Shown: positions 1 to 11,004, numbered from the stretch's first letter. The stretch is 64,000 bases of DNA from Perognathus longimembris pacificus (GCF_023159225.1 NC_063161.1:68848767-68912766); one strand, 5' to 3'. Program-made: numbers and translations. The notes: generated by a model not told the origin, from the letters alone.

Positions 1-103
1 CTGCAAGAGAGGCAGGGCAAATGAGTGGCAACGGGACTGGACAGCCAGAATGAATAAGTGGCCACACCCCTCGCCTCTTGACTACCCCACAGGTCTTACC
101 AGG

Positions 104-537
104 CTAGATATACATTTATCTATATATCTATGTTTCTATATCTCTCTCTATATTTAGATAGCTCTCTCTATGAGATAAATGTCTCTCACTATATAACTAG
201 GTATATATGTACATCTAAATATACATTTGGACTTATATACACATCTAAATATATATCTACACATCTAAATATACATCATTCTATAGATATCTAAATAGAT
301 ATTTATCTATATACATATATATGAATAAGGATATAGACCTATATAGACATTTACATATATATGTCTATAGATATATACCTATAGACATTTATATATGTAT
401 CTATATAGATATTTACATATATAGATCTAAATATCTACATGGAGATATTTAAATAAATATAGATATTTAAATAAATCTACATGTAGATATTTAGATCTAT
501 ATCTAAATTGGTATATAGATGGATGGATATAGATATA
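104..537. repeat. AT-rich TATC/GATA-type microsatellite block
   Basis: About 430 bp built from interrupted TATATAGATAT / ATCTAAATATA words with many short palindromes. Likely an expanded and decayed tetranucleotide array. Confidence 0.8.
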
Positions 538-753
538 AAGAAGACCCCTCTAACCCAGAGCTGTGTTTGCGAAGTTTCCTGCAGTTCTTCCTGGAGGCAG
601 ATTTTGACACCAAGAAGCAGAAAGCAGAAGACTTTCCAAATGGCCTAGTTCCTATTTCTGTGGAAGTGTCTGCTTGCTCGGCAATCCCTCTTCTGGGATG
701 TGAACAGATTCGTGTACATTTGGAACAGCATCATTTAGAAGGGCCAACAGGCA

Positions 754-1000
754 GAGCTGGATGCTGTGGCTCACACATGTAATCCTAGCTACTTGAGAAG
801 CTAATGCTGGGAGGATCGTGTTTTGAGGCCAGCCTGAGGTGGGGGAGAGGGAGTTAGTGAGACCCCATCTCAACAAAAAAGCTAGGCATGGTTTCTCATG
901 TGTCTGTATTTTCAGCTGTGGGGAAGGCATAGGTAGGAGGGTCACAGTTGAGGCCAGACCTTGGTAAACAAGAAAGATTCTACTTGAAAAAAATAAGCGA
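754..1000 (+). mobile_element. B1-like SINE dimer
   Basis: Two B1 (7SL-derived) monomers in tandem: the first begins GGATGCTGTGGCTCACACAT and ends CCCCATCTCAACAAAAAA; the second begins GCTAGGCATGGTTTCTCATG and ends CTACTTGAAAAAAA. Confidence 0.65.
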
Positions 1001-1002
1001 AA

Positions 1003-1204
1003 GGGGCTGGGGCGGGGGTTGGGAATGTGGCTTAGCGGTAGAGTTGTTTGGCCAGCGTGCACAAAGCCCTGGGTTCGATTCCTCAGCACCACATATACAG
1101 ACAAAGCCAGAAGTGGCGCTGTGGCTCAAGAGGCCTTGAGCAAAAAGAAGCCAGGGACAGTGCTCCGGCCCCGAGTCCATGCCCCAGAACTGGTTAAAAA
1201 AAAA
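1003..1204 (+). mobile_element. IDL-Geo SINE
   Basis: Left ID-like arm with a B box GGGTTCGATTCC, then the Geo arm. The Geo arm has lost about 15 nt around its A box (CTCAAGAGGCC). Extra GGGCTGGGGCG at the 5' end suggests a small 5' duplication. Confidence 0.85.
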
Positions 1205-1215
1205 GTGTGCATGTG

Positions 1216-1310
1216 CGGGGTGGGCTGGGGCTGTGGCTGAAATGGCAGAGGACCTGCCTAGCAAGCACAAAATCCTCAGTTCAAAGCCCCAGTATGACTA
1301 GTAAATAAAA
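1216..1310 (+). mobile_element. ID-like SINE monomer
   Basis: GGGCTGGGGCTGTGGCTGAA and CCTCAGTTCAAAGCCCCAG are degraded A and B boxes without the Geo insert; an A-rich tail follows. Confidence 0.55.
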
Positions 1311-1329
1311 TAATGATAAAGCCTTTTTC

Positions 1330-1515
1330 TGGTGGCTCACTGTAATTCTAGTTGCTGAGATCTAGGCTGAGATCTGAGAATTGTGGTTCAAAGCCATCCT
1401 GGTCAGGAAAGTCTGTGAGACACTATATGTGTGTGTGTGTGTGTGTGTGTATACACATATATATATACATACATACATACATACATGTATATGTGTGTGT
1501 ATATATATATGTGGG
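1330..1515 (+). mobile_element. B1-Geo head followed by TG/TA/CATA microsatellite
   Basis: B1-like head (CTGGTGGCTCACTGTAATTC ... AGTCTGTGAGACA) replaced after 1424 by (TG)n, (TA)n and (CATA)n tracts. Confidence 0.65.
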
Positions 1516-1520
1516 GGGGG

Positions 1521-1707
1521 GCAGTCCTGACGCTTGAACTCAAGGCCTGAGTACTGTCCCTTGCTTCTTTTTCTCAAGGCTAGCACTCTACCTCTTGAGC
1601 CACAGTGCCACTTCTGGGTTTTTCTGTTTATGTGGTACTGAGGAATGGAACCCAGGGCTTCATGCATGCTAGGCAAGCACTCTACCACTAAGCCACATTC
1701 CCAGCAC
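1521..1707 (-). mobile_element. IDL-Geo SINE
   Basis: Complete Geo and ID-like arms on the minus strand; abuts the microsatellite on its tail side, where the poly(A) has been lost. Confidence 0.85.
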
Positions 1708-1709
1708 AA

Positions 1710-1832
1710 TTCAATTTGTTCTTTGAGATAAGGTCTTGCTAACTTTTTGCCCTGGCTGGTTCTAGACCAAAATCTTCCTGTCTCCATCTCCCACATAACT
1801 AGGATTACAGACATGAGCCACTGAATCGGGCT
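1710..1832 (-). mobile_element. B1-like SINE
   Basis: CTTTGAGATAAGGTCTTGCT to GATTACAGACATGAGCCACT, the antisense of a B1 monomer. Confidence 0.65.
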
Positions 1833-2271
1833 CCCAAATCACATAGATTTATCTCCTAACAAGCCTATTCTCTAATGATTCCTGAATTTAGATACTCACA
1901 CAAACACAGAGACTTGAATAAAGACACAATGAATGAAATTCTTCCAGCATCTATACCTTGTCCAGGAACAATGTGGAATAACAAACGTGAAAAGCTCAGA
2001 GCCATTGCCAGATGGTAAATTTTAAAAGACTAGGTGGAATATAGCCAACCATCCTCACCAAAAATAAAACACCCCACTTCCCTCAGCAGATTCAATTATC
2101 TCTCTAAAAAAAGGGTTGCTTTTTTTTTTTTTAAACACCTCCCAGCAGGCAGCAGATCCAGCAAGTAAGCTGGTGAGAATAACAGTGAATAATCAAGTGG
2201 CCAGAGACCAAGGTGAGAAATAAAACATGGCCTGGCCCGCCCATGAAAATAAATATCTGAAAAGGAATATT

Positions 2272-2562
2272 AGACAGCACTAGTGGCTCATGACTGTAAT
2301 CCTAGCTACTCAGAAGGCTGAGATCAGAGCATCAGGGTTCCAACCAGCCCAGACAAAAGAGTCTGTGAGACTTTTATCTTTAATTAACCACCAAAAAGCT
2401 GGAAGTGGAGCTATGGCTTGAGTGGTAGAGCACCAACTGTGGGCAAATATTGCCCTAGGAAAAATTGCCCAGGCCCTGAGATCAAGTCCCAAGATAGGTA
2501 CACACAGAAAGAAAGAAAGGAAGAAAGGAAGGAAAGAAGGAAGGAAGGAAAAGAAAGAAAAA
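2272..2562 (+). mobile_element. B1-Geo SINE with GAAA/AAGG microsatellite tail
   Basis: B1-like head, TTAATTAACCACCAAAAAGC linker, Geo arm (GGAGCTATGGCTTGAGTGGT), then (GAAA/AAGG)n from about 2505 grown from the A-rich tail. Confidence 0.75.
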
Positions 2563-3064
2563 ACATGTACTGCTCTATCATTGAGAGACACTGTTACTGT
2601 TCTCCTTCCAGCCCTATGAATATGTATGACTTGAACATGAATATGCATGCACATGTTCATATATGCTCACACTTTTTCCTTTTACTTTGCATGGCAGTAT
2701 GGGGCTCTCCCTTTGCTGATATGGCCACCCCTGTCTGGTCAGGTTCACGTGATTTTTCTTTCCTGAGTTTTGACATCTTTGGGCTTCATCCTCTGACCAA
2801 GATGTGAGTGTCTGCTGTTAACACCTTCCCAACACACATTAACCCCCTTCCGACTTCCTGTCCATGTCTGTACTGGAATCTCTGTGTCCAGGCCTGTGTG
2901 GAGTAACCTGGGCCTTCTAAGGAGTGAGGCCCTGACACCTCCCAGCTCCCAGCCTGCCCCCTGGGCAGCATCTGCAGATGGTCAGCCCCTACCACCACCT
3001 CCCAGAAGGCTGGGCTGGGTAGGAAATGGGGACACACAGTGGAAGGGTGGGAATGAGCTGATTT

Positions 3065-3279
3065 TTTTTTTTTTTTTTTTTTTTTTGCCAGTCCTGGGCC
3101 TTGGACTCAGGGCCTGAGCACTGTCCCTGGCTTGTCTTTTGCTCAAGGCTAGCACTCTGCCACTTGAGCCACAGCGCCACTTCTGGCCATTTTCTGTATA
3201 TGTGGTGCTGGGGAATCGAACCCAGGGCTTCATGTATACGAGGCAAGCGCTCTTGCCACTAGGCTATATCCCCAGCCCC
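3065..3279 (-). mobile_element. IDL-Geo SINE with target duplication
   Basis: Full antisense copy with a 26-nt T tract; flanked by GAATGAGCTGATTT at 3051-3064 and 3280-3293. Confidence 0.93.
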
Positions 3280-3322
3280 GAATGAGCTGATTTGTATGTG
3301 TGATGAACAAGTGAGAAATCAA

Positions 3323-3516
3323 ATGCACAGTGTAGTGATGCCTGTAATCTCAGCTACACAGGTGGCAGAGGTTGTAGGCTTGGCCTGGGTAAAAGCCAGA
3401 CACTCTTATCTGATAAGCAGACTTGAATGCAAAAACAGGCTGCAAGAATGGCTTACATGGTAGAGCTCCTAGTTAGCAGGTGTGCAGCCTTGAGTTCAAT
3501 CCCCAGTATATTGCAT
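3323..3516 (+). mobile_element. B1 + ID-like SINE, diverged
   Basis: Weak B1 head (GATGCCTGTAATCTCAGCTA) followed by an ID-like arm lacking the Geo insert (GCTTACATGGTAGAGCTCC ... GAGTTCAATCCCCAG). Confidence 0.5.
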
Positions 3517-3555
3517 TGGGGATTTTTGCTGAAAGCATAATTTTAGTGCTCTACA

Positions 3556-3567
3556 AACACACACACT

Positions 3568-3599
<32 letters not shown>
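3556..3599. repeat. (CA)n microsatellite
   Basis: Interrupted CA dinucleotide tract. Confidence 0.9.
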
Positions 3600-3698
3600 G
3601 AGTATATGTTAATTTGTTTCGCCATAGCAACCATCTCATATTTATGTACCCCTCAAAGCATTGCATACCTTAAATATATATAGTAAAGAATAAAAAAC

Positions 3699-3998
3699 AA
3701 GCTGGGTGCAGTGGCTCACACATGTAATCTCAGCTACCCAGGGAAACTGAGATCAGGAAGATACAGGTCCAATGCCAGCCAGGGCACAAACTTAGTGAAA
3801 CCCCATCTCAACAAACAAGCTGGAGGCTATGATTCACATCTCCCAGCTACTCTGGAGGCAGAGGTAGGAGGATGGCAATCAAAGTCATCTAGGGCAACAG
3901 TGTGAAATCCTTTTTGAAAAACAAACTAAAAAAAGGGCTAAAGGTATGGCTCAAGTGGGAGAGCACCTGTCTAGCAAGTATGAGGCCCTGAGTTCAAA
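3699..3998 (+). mobile_element. B1 dimer plus ID-like arm
   Basis: GCTGGGTGCAGTGGCTCACA opens a B1 monomer, a second B1-like unit follows (GCTGGAGGCTATGATTCACA), then an ID-like arm without the Geo insert (GGCTAAAGGTATGGCTCAAG ... GAGTTCAAATCC). A useful intermediate for the history of the Geo arm. Confidence 0.65.
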
Positions 3999-4425
3999 TC
4001 CACATATACATACAAATATGTATCTCCACGCCTTCCTCTGCTACAAAATAATAAACCTAGTGAGCATTACAGGAGAGCCATGCAGTCCAGCTGAGCTTGT
4101 AGCCAGATGCTGGCCCAGCCCATTTAATAAACACCTTTGGACACAGGCAGCAAAGGGAGGTGCAGGAAGTCACCTGGGGCCTCCCTGACTGGGGCCCCAG
4201 CCATGGGGGCATGGAGGTTGGTGGTTGTGACTGAACCACAGCTTCCTGCTGGGCTCTGAGCCCAGAGTGGAGCCACCAGGCAAATCCATGCCAACAGCAG
4301 CCCCTGGCTCATTAGGGGTGAACTGTGACCCTGACTGGGTGACAGGTGTGTCGCTTTCTCATCTGTTCTCTCAGGAGTCAGCCTATGGTTTGGGGCCAAC
4401 AGAGTCTGTTCTCTTTTTGTTTCCT

Positions 4426-4451
4426 AAAAATAAAATAAAATAAAATAAATC
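4426..4451. repeat. (AAAAT)n microsatellite
   Basis: Five copies of a pentanucleotide AAAAT/TAAAA. Confidence 0.85.
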
Positions 4452-4707
4452 TGCTGGCTGTATGGGGCTTAAACTTAGTCACACACACACCACACAAAAG
4501 CCCTTTGAAGGAGGTAGAGGGGCCCAGGTGGGACCTAGCCCAAGGCTCCAGCCCAGGACGTGATTTGTTGTAGATTCCTGTCCTGGTTTCCCGGAATCTC
4601 CTGCAACCCAGTGTAGGGAGGCCCAGAGATGGTACAGCTGTTACAGGAGCTGAAAGGCCTGAGGGAGACCAAGGTCTCAACCACACCTGCCCAACCCAGC
4701 CATCATG

Positions 4708-4798
4708 CAGGGGTTCAGACTGATCTGGAGTTCAGGATCCTCCTACTTCCACCTCTTGTGCACTGGGATTACAGGTGTGAGTCACCAAGCCCTGCCTT
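4708..4798 (-). mobile_element. B1-like SINE fragment
   Basis: GGAGTTCAGGATCCTCCTAC to GATTACAGGTGTGAGTCACC, antisense B1 5' half. Confidence 0.6.
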
Positions 4799-5040
4799 CA
4801 ACCTTGGTTTTATGGGCGTGGAGGAAAGGTTCAGTGACTGGGCAAGGGTAGTATTTCAGTGGCTCTAGTTCTCCTTGTCCTAGAAGAAACTTCCCTGAGA
4901 GTAGGGACTTCATTTTGCCTATCCTAGTTCCCAGAATGTGCCCAAAAGTCATTACAAGGTACCTGGCGGGTTTGATTGTGGGTTGACTGGCAAGGGCAGG
5001 TATGCACTGAGCCTATGCCCTCTATAACAGGAGACCACAG

Positions 5041-5132
5041 GGAAGCAGAGCTGTGTCTCAAGTAGTAAAGCACCAGCCTTGCACAAAAACCCCAGGGATA
5101 GCAAGAGGTCCTGAGTTCAATACCAGCCTCTT
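5041..5132 (+). mobile_element. Isolated Geo arm
   Basis: GAGCTGTGTCTCAAGTAGTA ... CCCCAGGGATAGCAAGAGGT ... GAGTTCAATACC: a Geo arm with the insert between the A and B boxes but no left monomer. Confidence 0.6.
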
Positions 5133-5281
5133 TTTTTTTTTAATTTTGGCACACACACACAAAAAAAAAAATAGAAGAGAAACCATGGTCCATAAAATAA
5201 TCATTTTAACACATCATGAAGAGCCCTGTGACTTTCGTGGCTGTCTTATGGGGCTTGAGAAAGACAAGAGTCTAGAGGCAG

Positions 5282-5406
5282 GGAAAGGGGAAGGGGGAGG
5301 AGGGTATGAGGGAGGAGGTAACAGTACAAGAAATGTATCCAATGCCTAACGTATGAAACTGTAACCTCTCGGTACATCAGTTTGACAATAAAAATTTAAA
5401 AAAAAA
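5282..5406 (+). mobile_element. Very short 5'-truncated L1 3' end with 16-bp target duplication
   Basis: Purine-rich GGGAAGGGGGAGGAGGG stretch, CTGTAACCTCTCGGTACATC, then TTTGACAATAAAAATTT and poly(A), typical of a rodent L1 3' end. Flanked by AAGAGTCTAGAGGCAG at 5266-5281 and 5407-5422, so the 125 bp is one insertion event. Confidence 0.85.
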
Positions 5407-5866
5407 AAGAGTCTAGAGGCAGAGGGAGGGTCTGGAGCCATGGAGCCGGTGTCTGCATTCTGGAAGCTTCTATAGAGTCTTGCACTCACAGACAATGGAC
5501 TGGGGAGCCCCAGGAAGATGTTGTCTTTCTTTCTAGAGACAAGCTGCCCCCAGATCTGGCCCATGCACCCCAAGTGAGTGAAGTGACAATCTCTGTGGAG
5601 AAAATGTGCATTTCCCCACCCCAAGAAGAAAGGTTGGGGGAGGGGGCGGGTGGAAAGAGCCAGCCCTGATCTACCACAGTCCAAGTGACCCCCCAGTTCT
5701 ATACCCAACTCAGGGCACAACCCACCACCCACCACCCTGTGTCACCCCTGGGCTCTGGCAATGATACCAGATTGAGGTCCAGCTATGACATGACTCCACT
5801 CCATCCTAGAAGATGTGAACCATCAAGACCCATGCTCTTTCCGCCCTGTGAAACTCTCCCGAAAGC

Positions 5867-6116
5867 TGGGCACCAGGGACTCATGTCTATAATCTCAGCT
5901 ACTCAAGGAGGCTGTGATCTAAGGATCATAGCTTGAAGTCAGCCCAGGCAGGAAAGTCCATGAGATTCTGAATTCTAATTAGCCACCAAAAATCTGGAAG
6001 TGGAGCTGTGGCTCAAGTGGTGGAACACCAGCCTTGACCAAACAGCTCAGAGACAGGGCCCAGACCCTGAGTTTAAGCCCCTGGATGTACACGCGCGTGC
6101 ATGCGCATGCACACAT

Positions 6117-6151
<35 letters not shown>
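5867..6151 (+). mobile_element. B1-Geo SINE with CA-repeat tail
   Basis: B1-like head, GAATTCTAATTAGCCACC linker, Geo arm ending GAGTTTAAGCCCCTGG, then (CG/CA)n at about 6089-6150. Confidence 0.75.
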
Positions 6152-6154
<3 letters not shown>

Positions 6155-6228
6155 CCCTCCTGGGTTTTCAACTCAGGGCCTTGGCACTTGCTAGACAAGT
6201 ACTCTACATTTAAGCCATGCCCCCAGCC
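6152..6228 (-). mobile_element. ID-like SINE fragment
   Basis: GGGTTTTCAACTCAGGGCCT to AAGCCATGCCCCCAGCCC, an antisense ID monomer. Confidence 0.6.
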
Positions 6229-6249
6229 CTCCTCCTCCTCCTTTTGCAA

Positions 6250-6345
6250 TTACTACTGTCCTGTTCATTCTCCAATATCACCTCCTCTGAGAAGCCTTCT
6301 CTGATTGTCCTGAGCAGAGCAGGGCACTTAGCATCATTTATAGTA
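6250..6345 (-). mobile_element. Ancient L2 3' fragment (probable)
   Basis: TATCACCTCCTCTGAGAAGC and CTTCTCTGATTGTCC resemble the antisense of the L2 3' end. Diverged; MIR-type origin is less likely. Confidence 0.45.
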
Positions 6346-7094
6346 CATTCAAGGTAACCAACTGAATGACTTTGGTCCCCAGCCTGAGAAAAGTACCGGA
6401 GGGACAAGGGCTGAGTTTGCGTGGTGCATTCTGCTCTGAGTATAGTGATGGACGTGTAAGAGCTCCTTCTGGAATGCCTGAGGAAGAGCTCCAGCTCAGT
6501 CTCTGTAGGAAGCACAAGTTTAGGACCAGCCCCTGGTCCAACTAAACCCATGGAAAAGAACAAAGTTGTTTCTGAGAACCTTCTGATCCACCAGGAGCCT
6601 GAGCAGGCGAAGAGCCTCTGGGAGCAGAGCAGCACAGGAGAGCTGGGGAGTGGGGTTCAGTGCATAAGCCACACCCCAAGGGGGCTGGGAAGTGGAGGCT
6701 GGTCCTGCCAGGGGCATTATGTGGCTGACATGGCACCCTGGCACCTGTGCCAGGAGGCTGGGGGCCCACAGCATATGTCGGTTCTTAGTGTTTGGAGGAG
6801 AGAGCCTTTCTACTACCAAGATTCTGTCTTGGGGCTTTCTCAGTGTGGGAAGGCTTGGACATGTAAAACACAAGCCTTCATTCCAAGGGAGAGATTCCAT
6901 CCTTGTCAGGAGACAAGGCTTATTGAGCAACCATGGGCTCATGGGGAGTGCTTGGCCCTTACCTCCACTCCCTCTGCCTCTCTGCCTGCCTTTGACCCTA
7001 TCACAAGGTGAAACCTAATGGGTACCCATGGAGCCACATCTCACATTTGAAAAAGCACTTAGATGTGCCCTCCCGCCCCTCCTTTCTCTCTCTA

Positions 7095-7553
7095 GATGGT
7101 CATGTGGCTTGAACTCAGGAACTGGGCATTGTCCCTGAGGTTTTGGTTTTTGCTCAAGTCTAGAATTCAACCACTTGAGCCACACCTCCACTGCTTTTTA
7201 GTGGTTAATTGGGGATTAGAGTCTTGCAGAGGGGCTGGGACTATGGCCTAGTGGCAAGAGTGCTTGCCTCATGTACATCAACCCCCCAGTTCAATTCCCT
7301 AGCACCACATATATAGAAAATGGCCAGAAGTGGTGCTGTGGCTCAAGTGGCAGAGTGCCAGCCTTGAGCAAAAAGAAGCCAGGGACAGTGCTCAGGCCCT
7401 GAGTCTAAGCCCCAGGACTGGCAAAAACAAAATAAAGAAAAAAAAAAGTCTTTCAGACTTTCCTGTCTAGGCTAGCTGGCTTGGAACCTTGGTCCTCAGA
7501 TCTCAGTCGCCTGAGTAGCTAGGATTACAGATGTGAGCCACCAGCATCCGGCT
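7095..7553 (-). mobile_element. B1-Geo SINE (antisense), split by an IDL-Geo insertion
   Basis: Geo part 7095-7229 and B1 part 7447-7553 form one element interrupted at GATTAGAGTCTTGCAG. The outer part ends GAGCCACCAGCATCCGGC. Confidence 0.8.
7230..7446 (+). mobile_element. IDL-Geo SINE nested in antisense B1-Geo
   Basis: Flanked by AGTCTTGCAG (7220-7229) and AGTCTTTCAG (7447-7456), a 10-bp target copy with one change. Confidence 0.92.
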
Positions 7554-7559
7554 CTACTC

Positions 7560-8752
7560 TTTTATGGTTTACTTTTTTTTTTTTTTTGATTGGATTGGCC
7601 TGGGGGCAAGAAAAACAGAGTAAAGAATATAGAATACAAATAACATTGAACATAGAATAAAAATAATCTTAAGTTCTGTTTTGTTCTTTGCCTTCTGGTT
7701 TCATTACACTTAGTAAACTGAATTAATATTATCATTATTTCATAATTGCTTGAAATATTTTTTATTAATTAAATTTTGTTGACAAGGTGTTGTGTAAAAG
7801 GGGTACAATTACATAATAGGGCAGTGAGTTCATTTCTTGTGATATATTACACCCTCATTTTTCTTTCCCTTCCCTAGATCAGGTAGGCATATATACAATA
7901 CCCAGTGTACCAAAAAACATATACAGTAGCCACATGGCATATACCAAAGGAAATTCACCTAGAACTTTAAATATAACGACAACAATAGAGTTTGCTTATC
8001 CTTGTCTTATATGATCATACATACATAGCTTTTGAGCTATTGTGATCCACTGAGAGGTCTATTTTAGACCTTTTTATGTTTAGTAGTTGTTTGGTTTTAG
8101 ATACATAATGTAAGGTCGCTGACCCAAACCTGTGGGAAATACCATTTGACAAGAAGTTTTTTGTTTCGCAGACCTGATCTCTACTGTTCCCCCCCACCCC
8201 CACCTTAACAGTCATAGATCAAGGAGATCATGCCCCTTGGTTCTCTGTATTCTAGGCTTGTCTCGCTCAACATTATTTGTTCAAGTTCTGACCATTTCCC
8301 TGCGAATACCAATATTTTATCATTTCTAATCACTATGTAGTATTCCATTGTGTATAGGTACCACATTTTTTGGATCCATTCATCTGTAGAGGGGCATCTG
8401 GGTTGTTTCCATATTTTGGCTATTGTGAATTGTGCCGCGATAAACATGGATGTGCAGATGTCTTTTTGATATCCTGAGACCTGTTGTTCAGGGTAGATGC
8501 CTAGGACTGGTATGGCTGGGTCATAGGGTAGGTCTATGTTGAGCTTTTTGAGGAACCTCCATACTGTTCTCCAAAGTGGTTGTACTAATTTGCAGTCCAA
8601 CCAACAGTGGAGAAGGGTTCCTCTTTCCCCGCATCACCTCCAGCATTTGTTGTTGCCTGAGTTCAGAGTATAGGCCATTCTAACTGGAGTGAGGTGGTAT
8701 CTCAGGGTTGTTTTTATTTGCATTTCCTTTACTGCCAGGGATGTTGAACATT
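7560..8752 (-). mobile_element. L1 3' half: ORF2 C-terminus and 3' UTR
   Basis: Minus-strand frame 8600-8205 reads [38 protein letters not shown] and IMLSETSLEYREP, the conserved C-terminal end of L1 ORF2p. An AT-rich 3' UTR follows down to a T-rich tract near 7570. The copy is 5'-truncated near 8752 and has no intact ORF2, so it is a dead LINE. Confidence 0.9.
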
Positions 8753-8848
8753 TTTTTTTTAAGATAGGGTTTTGCTATGTGACCCAGGCTGGCTTGGAAT
8801 TCCTCCTGCATTCTGGGATTAGAGGGGTGAACTACCAAGCCTTGCTGT
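8750..8848 (-). mobile_element. B1-like SINE
   Basis: AAGATAGGGTTTTGCTATGT to GGTGAACTACCAAGCC, antisense B1, adjoining the truncated L1 end. Confidence 0.65.
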
Positions 8849-8861
8849 TGACATTATTCAG

Positions 8862-9061
8862 GGTTTGTTTTTGCCAGTCCGGGGCTTGGACTCAGGGTCT
8901 GGGCACTGTCCTTGGCTTCTTTTTGTTCAAGCCTAGTGCTCTACCACTTGAGCCAGAGCACCACTTTCGGCTTTTTCTGTTTATGTGGTGCTGAGGAATG
9001 GAACCCAGGGCTTCATGCATGCAAGGCAAGCACTCTACCACTAAGCCACTTTCCCAGCCCT
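8862..9061 (-). mobile_element. IDL-Geo SINE
   Basis: Full antisense copy flanked by ATTATTCAG at 8853-8861 and 9062-9070. Confidence 0.9.
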
Positions 9062-9070
9062 ATTATTCAG

Positions 9071-9098
9071 TTTTTTGTTTTTTGTTTTTAGTTCAGTG

Positions 9099-9153
<55 letters not shown>

Positions 9154-9238
9154 CCAGTCCTGGGGCTTGAACTTGGGACCTGGGCACTGTCACTAATCTC
9201 TTTTCTGCTTGAGGCTAGCACTCTCTACCACTTGAACT
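9071..9238 (-). mobile_element. Antisense Geo fragment with (TG)n tail
   Basis: (TG)25 at 9101-9150 adjoins ATGCCAGTCCTGGGGCTTGA; the fragment ends at CACTTGAACT. A third ATTATTCAG follows at 9239-9247, so it inserted at the same target as its neighbour. Confidence 0.8.
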
Positions 9239-9589
9239 ATTATTCAGTTTTGCTAGTGAGATTTATGGAGAACTCCAGAGGCAGGCTGGCTGACTCTGAT
9301 CCTACTTCGCTATTCATGATGAGTCTGTGACTTTGGTCAAGGCTGTTTCCTTCTTCACACCTGGAGAAGAGAAAACAGGATATCATAGTGAACAGCTCAC
9401 AGAAAAGCCACATCTTGTAAGATTTCATTTATAAATATCCACAAGGAGCCAAATCAGAGACACCGGAAGAAGGTGAGTAGCTGTCAAGGGTTATGAGTGA
9501 TGAATACATTCTAAAATTAGATAAGAGTTAAAGAGGGATTTCTTGTTAAGTGCTTAAAGCTATGTCTGACATATCAAAAGTTTTCTGTA

Positions 9590-9800
9590 GGGCTGGGGAT
9601 ATAGCCTAGTGGCAAGAGTGCCTGCCTCGGATACACGAGGCCCTAGGTTCGATTCCCCAGCACCACATATACAGAAAACGGCCAGAAGCGGCGCTGTGGC
9701 TCAAGTGGCAGAGTGTTAGCCTTGAGCGGGAAGAAGCCAGGGACAGTGCTCAGGCCCTGAGTCCAAGGCCCAGGACTGGCCAAAAAAAAAAAAAAAAAAA
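9590..9800 (+). mobile_element. IDL-Geo SINE, young subfamily A
   Basis: Carries CTCGGATACACGAGGCC and GAGCGGGAAGAAGCC, with a 24-nt poly(A). Flanked by AAAAGTTTTCTGTA at 9576-9589 and 9801-9814. Nearly identical to the copy at 48482. Confidence 0.94.
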
Positions 9801-9856
9801 AAAAGTTTTCTGTAAGGCACTGTTAAATGGTGGTTCATACTATGGCTTTTGTTGTG

Positions 9857-10275
9857 TGTGAGTACTGGGGCTTGAACTCAGCCAGAGTGCTGTCCCTGAG
9901 CTTTTTTGCTGAAGGCTAGCTCTTTATCACTTGAGCCACAGTTCACTTCCAGCTTCTGGGGTTAACGGGAGATAAGAATCTCATGGGGGCTGGGAATATG
10001 GCCTAGTGGCAAGAGTGCTTGCCTTGTATACATGAGGCCCTGGGTTCAATTCCTCAGCACCACATATACAGAAAATGGCCAGAAGTGGTGCTGTGGCTCA
10101 AGTGGCAGAGTGCTAGCCTTGAGCAAAAAGAAGCCAGGGACAGTGCTCAGGCCCTGAGTTCATGGCCTAGGACTGGCCAAAAAAAAAAAAAAAAATCTCA
10201 TGGACTTTTGTGCCTGGGCTGTCTTTGCCATGATCCACAGATCTCAGCCTCCTGATTAGCTGGGATTACCAGCAT
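9857..10275 (-). mobile_element. B1-Geo SINE (antisense), split by an IDL-Geo insertion
   Basis: Parts 9857-9986 and 10194-10275, broken at GATAAGAATCTCATGG, the same internal site as in the elements at 7095 and 11527. Confidence 0.8.
9987..10193 (+). mobile_element. IDL-Geo SINE nested in antisense B1-Geo
   Basis: Flanked by AATCTCATGG at 9977-9986 and 10194-10203. Confidence 0.92.
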
Positions 10276-11004
10276 CCCATTATACTTTGAATAAATCCTG
10301 TAATTACTTTGTGGATAGCATCATTTTACTGCAGTGTAAATTATGATTGTATATTACAAGCGTTAATTTGTTAGACATATACTTTATCAGGCTGGGTTCT
10401 CCCACCCCCCTCCTTCAATTGCCTTAAAGGAGAGTACTCAGAGCTCTGAAAGGCATACAACTCTGAAAGGTATACAACTTTAGACAGGATGGAAAAGGCC
10501 GCCCAGGTGAGGAGAACCAGTACCTCATGGAGTCAATGTCAGTTATGGTCTTTTATCGACTGGATGTGATTGGCAGAGAACTAGGGAGAGTCAGGTGACT
10601 TTTAACCTTTACAACTCCTTATTTACCTAAGGTTAGGTAAGGTTAGGTTACAGTAACACAACCACAAGAGTCAAGTCAAGCCACAAGGGTTGCCATGACA
10701 AGACCCCTGGAATCTGGGCTCTGGGGTGGGAGGATCTGGGTTAGAGATGTTTGCCAATTTCCTTGGTGGAAACATACATCAGCTTTCCTCATCAAGATGT
10801 ATTATCAACTGGCCCTGAGTTGAGAAGAGGTATACTATTGTTATTCCTACCTTATACAAATTTTAAATGCAAATAACTACAAGAGTATAGATAAGTAAGT
10901 AAAATATAGTAAAATAATGAGGAATCAATTTTTTTTTGGTGCTTGGTGCCTCTGTTTTTTGAATTACAACTTTATTGAGACATAATGCACCAAATGTAGA
11001 ACTT

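Noticed and set aside
519..782. 87-codon frame at the end of the AT block
   Set aside because: No family features, starts in a microsatellite and ends inside a B1 element.
6520..7018. Overlapping frames of up to 153 codons on both strands
   Set aside because: No recognisable domain, no splice structure, and both strands open at once, as expected by chance in GC-balanced sequence.
8205..8600. 131-codon minus-strand protein with clear homology
   Set aside because: It is the end of L1 ORF2 in a 5'-truncated dead copy, so it is listed as a mobile element and not as a host gene.
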